From Bacillota bacterium (GTDB taxonomy: Bacteria; Bacillota; Clostridia; Oscillospirales; Ethanoligenentaceae): a DNA stretch of 64,000 bases. Positions 60,613 through 64,000 of the stretch are shown in pieces (position 1 is the stretch's first letter; each line of letters begins with the position of its first letter). The notes under the pieces are model-generated. The model was not told the DNA's origin, made no database searches, and saw nothing but the letters and a program-made list of their open reading frames with translations. The DNA is taken from contig JAEWAU010000044.1 in assembly GCA_023391535.1 (NCBI GenBank), positions 9,964 through 73,963 on the forward strand, in the 5' to 3' direction. Both the position numbers and the translations under genes were made by a program.

Positions 60613-61758
60613 ATGGGGGAACCGGAAAAATACGCGGGCTTTATCAGCCTTCTGGAGCGCCGGGGCGGCGTTTTCGACGCGTTCATCTTCTATGTCGTCT
60701 GCTTTGCCGCTTACGCGCTGCGGCTGCCGGGCTATTACGCCGTGGTGCCGGCGCTCACGGCGGCAACCGCGGCGGCCCTCTGCGCTTTTTCCAGCCGGGG
60801 CCCGGTGCAGGTAGGCCTTTTTGCCGGCTACGCCGCCCTGTGCGTGTTTTTTCCGGCCTTTTTGCTTTTGCTGCCCGTGGCGGCGTATCCGCTGCCGATG
60901 CGCCTGTGGCGTTTCCTGCCCGCCGCTTTGGTGCCCGCCGTGGCGGCGTTCGCGCGCGGGCAATGGGGCGACGCGCTGCTAACGCTGTTCCTGCTCGTTC
61001 TCGGGGTTTATTTCCGCGCGCGGGGCGAGGCGCTCGCGCGTCTGCGCGGCGAGAGCATCGAGCTGCGCGATTCGGCCAAGGAGCTTTCGATGCGGCTCGC
61101 GCGCAAAAACCGCGATCTTCTTGAGCGGCAGGATTACGAGGTGAGCCTTGCCACCATGGACGAGCGCAACCGCATAGCGCGCGACATTCACGACGGCGTC
61201 GGGCACCTGCTCTCGAGCGCGCTTTTGCAGGTGGGCGCGCTGCTCGCCGCGAGCCCGGAGCCCGCGCGGCGCGAAGCCCTCGGCACGCTGCGCGGCACGC
61301 TTTCGCAGGCGATGGACGCCATCCGCGCGGGCGTGCACGGCCTTTACGACGATTCCATCGACCTGCCGCTGGAGCTGCGGCGACTCGCCGAAGCGTTCAC
61401 GTTCTGCCCCGTGCTGCTTTCGTGCGAGTTGAAGGGCGACCCCGGGCGCAAGCGCAAGCTGGCGGTGATCGCCATTCTAAAAGAGGCGCTCGCCAACGTG
61501 GCCCGCCATTCCAACGCGACGCAGGTTGCGGTGCGCCTGTGCGAAAATCCGGGGTTCTACCAGTTCGTTGTGAGCGACAACGGCACCCGCGCGCCTGCGG
61601 AGGGCGGAGTGTGCGCTGCGGGCGGCGAAAACGGCATCGGGCTCAACAGCATCGCGGAGCGCGTGGAGGAGCTGGGCGGGATTCTCAACATCCGCAGAGA
61701 ACAGGGCTTCCGGATTTTTGTGACGTTCCCGAAACAGAACCGGAAAGGCGGAGGATAA
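60613..61758 (+). CDS. Sensor histidine kinase (HisKA_3, DesK/LiaS type)
   Basis: A 381-residue kinase. Four or five hydrophobic helices (about 20-135) with almost no outer loops suggest sensing within the membrane. A helical linker leads to His193 in ERNRIARDIHDGVGHLLSSALL, then a HATPase domain with EALANVARHSNATQV, NGTRAPAEGG and GENGIGLNSIAERVEELGG. The ATG at 60613 follows GGAGG. It partners the LuxR-type regulator four bases downstream and probably controls the exporter. Confidence 0.88.
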   Translation: MGEPEKYAGFISLLERRGGVFDAFIFYVVCFAAYALRLPGYYAVVPALTAATAAALCAFSSRGPVQVGLFAGYAALCVFFPAFLLLLPVAAYPLPMRLWRFLPAALVPAVAAFARGQWGDALLTLFLLVLGVYFRARGEALARLRGESIELRDSAKELSMRLARKNRDLLERQDYEVSLATMDERNRIARDIHDGVGHLLSSALLQVGALLAASPEPARREALGTLRGTLSQAMDAIRAGVHGLYDDSIDLPLELRRLAEAFTFCPVLLSCELKGDPGRKRKLAVIAILKEALANVARHSNATQVAVRLCENPGFYQFVVSDNGTRAPAEGGVCAAGGENGIGLNSIAERVEELGGILNIRREQGFRIFVTFPKQNRKGGG

Positions 61759-61762
61759 AAGC

Positions 61763-62389
61763 GTGCGTATTCTGATTGTGGACGACGACCGGCTCGTGGG
61801 CGCTTCGCTGCGGGCCATTGTGGAAGCGCAGGGAGTGGAGGTAGCCGGCGTGGGCGCCTCCGGCGAGGAAGCGGTTTTCCTTTACGGGACGCTGCGGCCC
61901 GATATCGTGCTGATGGACATCCGCATGAAGGGGCTTTCGGGGCTCGAGGCGGGCGAATGCATTCTGAAGCGCGACCCTGCGGCGAAGCTTCTTTTTCTCA
62001 CCACCTTCGCCGACGACGAGTATATCGTCAAGGCGCTGAACATCGGCGCGAAAGGGTATTTGCTCAAACAGAATTTCGAGAGCATCGTGCCCGCGCTGCG
62101 CGCGGTGGAGGCCGGGCAGCGCGTTTTCGGCGACGACATCATGGCGCGTATTCCCGCCATGCTCGGCGGGCGCGAGCCGGATTTTTCAGGCTTCGGCCTG
62201 AGCGAAAAGGAGACGGAGATCGTCGGCCTCATCGCGCAGGGCCTCGGGAACCGGGAAATCGCCCAAAGGCTTTTTCTGGGCGAAGGCACGGTGCGCAACG
62301 GCGTGAGCGCCATTTTGGAAAAGCTGGGGCTGCAAAGCCGCACCCAGCTCGCCGTTTTTTATTATAAAAGCGGCAGGCAGCCGGGATAG
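61763..62389 (+). CDS. LuxR/NarL-family response regulator
   Basis: A 208-residue regulator starting with GTG at 61763 behind GGAGG. Receiver domain with acidic VDDDR, phosphoacceptor Asp52 (VLMDIRMKG) and Lys in GYLLKQ; C-terminal LuxR HTH with LSEKETEIVGLIAQGLGNREIAQRLFLGEGTVRNGVSAILEKL. Four bases separate it from the kinase gene. The palindrome at 60495-60518 is a candidate target. Confidence 0.9.
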   Translation: MRILIVDDDRLVGASLRAIVEAQGVEVAGVGASGEEAVFLYGTLRPDIVLMDIRMKGLSGLEAGECILKRDPAAKLLFLTTFADDEYIVKALNIGAKGYLLKQNFESIVPALRAVEAGQRVFGDDIMARIPAMLGGREPDFSGFGLSEKETEIVGLIAQGLGNREIAQRLFLGEGTVRNGVSAILEKLGLQSRTQLAVFYYKSGRQPG

Positions 62390-62534
62390 GGCAATCGAAC
62401 CCGGCGGCTGAATGGCCGCGGAGGAATGCGAGCAAAATAGCAAAACGGCTCTTCCCCGCGGCGCGAAACCCGCCGCCGGGCCCTCCTGCACGGATTGCCG
62501 CTCCGGCACGGCGCTCAACAAAAGGAGATGCAAT

Positions 62535-63929
62535 ATGCTGCACGAAAACAAAAACAACCAGAAACTGAAGAAGGTGCACCCGGCGGACACTCTGGCGCTT
62601 TACGACGATATCGACATCCCCAAATACACGCTGCGCCGGCAGGCCCTGCCCCCGGACGTCGCCTGCCGCCTCATCAAAAACGAGCTGCTCGACGAGGGGA
62701 ACGCGCGGCTGAACCTGGCGACGTTCTGCACCACCTTCATGGAAGACCAGGCCGTGCAGCTGATGGCCGAAACACTGGAGAAAAACGCGATTGACAAATC
62801 CGAGTATCCGAGCACCATCGAGCTGGAAAACCGGTGCGTCAACATCATCGCCAACCTGTGGCACGCGCCGCAGGAGGAATTTCTGGGCACCTCCACGGTG
62901 GGCTCCTCCGAGGCCTGCATGCTGGCCGGTTTGGCGATGAAATTCCGCTGGCGGGAACGGGCCGAGCGGCTGGGGCTCGACCTCACCGGCCGCCGACCCA
63001 ACCTGATCGTTTCTTCGGGATACCAGGTGTGCTGGGAAAAATTCTGCGTGTACTGGGACGTGGAGCTGCGCGCGGTTCCGGTTTCGCCGGAGAACCTGTG
63101 CCTCGACGCGCAGGCGGCCGTGCGCGCCGCCGACCCGTACACCATCGGCATCGTCGGGATTCTCGGGCAGACGTACACGGGGAAATTCGACGATATCGCC
63201 GCGCTCGACGGCGCGGTGGAAGCGTACAACGCGAAAACGGAACACAAGGTCTTCATACATGTGGACGCCGCTTCCGGCGGGCTGTACGCGCCGTTCATCC
63301 ACCCCGATCTCGCGTGGGATTTCCGCCTGCACAACGTGGTTTCCATCAACACGTCGGGGCACAAATACGGCCTGGTCTACCCCGGCGTCGGCTGGGTGAT
63401 CTGGCGCGAAAAAGCCTGCATTCCCGAGAAGCTTATTTTTAAGGTGAACTATCTGGGCGGCACCATGCCCACCATGGCGATCAATTTCTCGCGCTCCGCG
63501 AGCCAGATCATCGGCCAGTATTATAACTTCCTGCGCCTGGGCTTTGAGGGATACGCAAAAATCCACCGGCACACGCAGGAGGTTGCGGATTATATCGCGC
63601 AGTATCTGGAATCGGCCGGGCTGTTTCACCTGATCAACCGGGGCGAAAGCATTCCGGTGCTCTGCTTCGGAATGCGGGAGGAAAAAGCCGATTGGACGCT
63701 GTATGACCTCTCCGACCAACTGGAGAAAAAAGGCTGGCAGCTGCCGGTTTATCCCCTGCCCGAAAACGCGGAAAAGCAGATTGTGTGCCGAATCGTGTGC
63801 CGCAGCGACCTTTCCCTGAACCTGGCGGAGCGGCTGGTGGAGGATCTGCGGCTGGCCATCCGCAATTTAAACGAGGCGCACCCGGCCGCGGGAGCCGGCG
63901 GCCGCGGCGTGAAGGGATTCACGCATTGA
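62535..63929 (+). CDS. gadB: Glutamate decarboxylase
   Basis: A 464-residue PLP enzyme that converts glutamate to GABA and CO2, consuming a proton. The PLP Lys277 is in INTSGHKYGLVYPGVGWV. TSTVGSSEACMLAGLAMKFRW and HVDAASGGLYAPFIHPDLAWDFRL are diagnostic. Length matches GadB (about 466). AAAGGAG precedes the ATG at 62535. It supports acid tolerance together with a glutamate/GABA antiporter, which is not in the window. It follows the response regulator gene by 145 bp on the same strand. Confidence 0.94.
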   Translation: MLHENKNNQKLKKVHPADTLALYDDIDIPKYTLRRQALPPDVACRLIKNELLDEGNARLNLATFCTTFMEDQAVQLMAETLEKNAIDKSEYPSTIELENRCVNIIANLWHAPQEEFLGTSTVGSSEACMLAGLAMKFRWRERAERLGLDLTGRRPNLIVSSGYQVCWEKFCVYWDVELRAVPVSPENLCLDAQAAVRAADPYTIGIVGILGQTYTGKFDDIAALDGAVEAYNAKTEHKVFIHVDAASGGLYAPFIHPDLAWDFRLHNVVSINTSGHKYGLVYPGVGWVIWREKACIPEKLIFKVNYLGGTMPTMAINFSRSASQIIGQYYNFLRLGFEGYAKIHRHTQEVADYIAQYLESAGLFHLINRGESIPVLCFGMREEKADWTLYDLSDQLEKKGWQLPVYPLPENAEKQIVCRIVCRSDLSLNLAERLVEDLRLAIRNLNEAHPAAGAGGRGVKGFTH

Positions 63930-64000
63930 GCGAAAGTCCCCCAAAAAACAGATTCGATTTGCGGGTACAAAAAAAGCGGAGCAGCCGTCCCTTTCGGGAG

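Noticed and set aside
1..64000. tRNA, rRNA, tmRNA, RNase P or SRP RNA genes
   Set aside because: No cloverleaf arms with a TTCRANY loop, no CCA ends and no conserved cores of these RNAs were recognised on either strand; a covariance search was not possible here.

Overview
The window looks like a GC-rich Clostridia chromosome, most likely Oscillospirales (Ruminococcaceae-like). The support is an [FeFe]-hydrogenase maturase (hydE), type III glutamine synthetase, GatCAB, class II aldolase, an AbrB-type regulator, poly-serine linkers in envelope proteins, and AGGAGG-type ribosome binding sites throughout. No rRNA, tRNA or CRISPR array was found. The taxonomic guess is inference from gene content only.

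Layout. (1) 1-10 kb, minus strand: start of a cell-wall hydrolase-like protein, a MoxR/DUF58/transglutaminase operon, asnB, hydE, and an EcfT/DUF4430 pair. (2) 10-16 kb, minus strand: type III glutamine synthetase behind a probable transcription attenuator, then gatC-gatA-gatB. (3) 16-30.8 kb: a structured region with its own promoter and terminator (candidate ncRNA), a lactate dehydrogenase-family gene, an MFS transporter, hflX, an AbrB regulator, fba (minus), then ogg-polA-LMW phosphatase-rimI-tsaD, and a GNAT / ACT-ACT-metallo-beta-lactamase pair. (4) 31.2-55.4 kb: an integrated element. (5) 55.4-64 kb: the rest of the interrupted peroxiredoxin gene, an ABC-2 exporter with a divergent two-component system, and glutamate decarboxylase.

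The main discovery is that a peroxiredoxin gene is cut in two. Its first 42 codons lie at 31036-31161 and the remainder, including the peroxidatic cysteine, lies 24.3 kb away at 55440-56834. Both junctions carry the same 14 bp (31162-31175 and 55440-55453). Joining them at this repeat restores an uninterrupted 506-codon frame with a textbook PxxxTxxC motif. A large serine recombinase (31208-32821) sits 33 bp inside the left junction. The 24.3 kb between is therefore a site-specific genomic island.

The island carries metabolic cargo rather than conjugation genes. It has a second rsmH-type methyltransferase behind an attenuator-like leader, a nitroreductase behind eleven 11-bp tandem repeats, a diguanylate cyclase, and a cytoplasmic family 3 glycosidase with an ABC sugar importer and a YesMN-type two-component system. 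It also has a complete fructose phosphotransferase operon (DeoR regulator, 1-phosphofructokinase, HPr, Enzyme I, EIIABC) and a membrane-anchored acetyltransferase. Acquiring it would add carbohydrate uptake capacity with its own phosphotransfer proteins, at the cost of a peroxiredoxin; excision would be expected to restore the latter.

Other non-coding structure includes three copies of a 42-45 bp palindrome (one outside, two inside the island), an 11-bp-arm palindromic operator overlapping a -35 element at 60.5 kb, and many strong intrinsic terminators.
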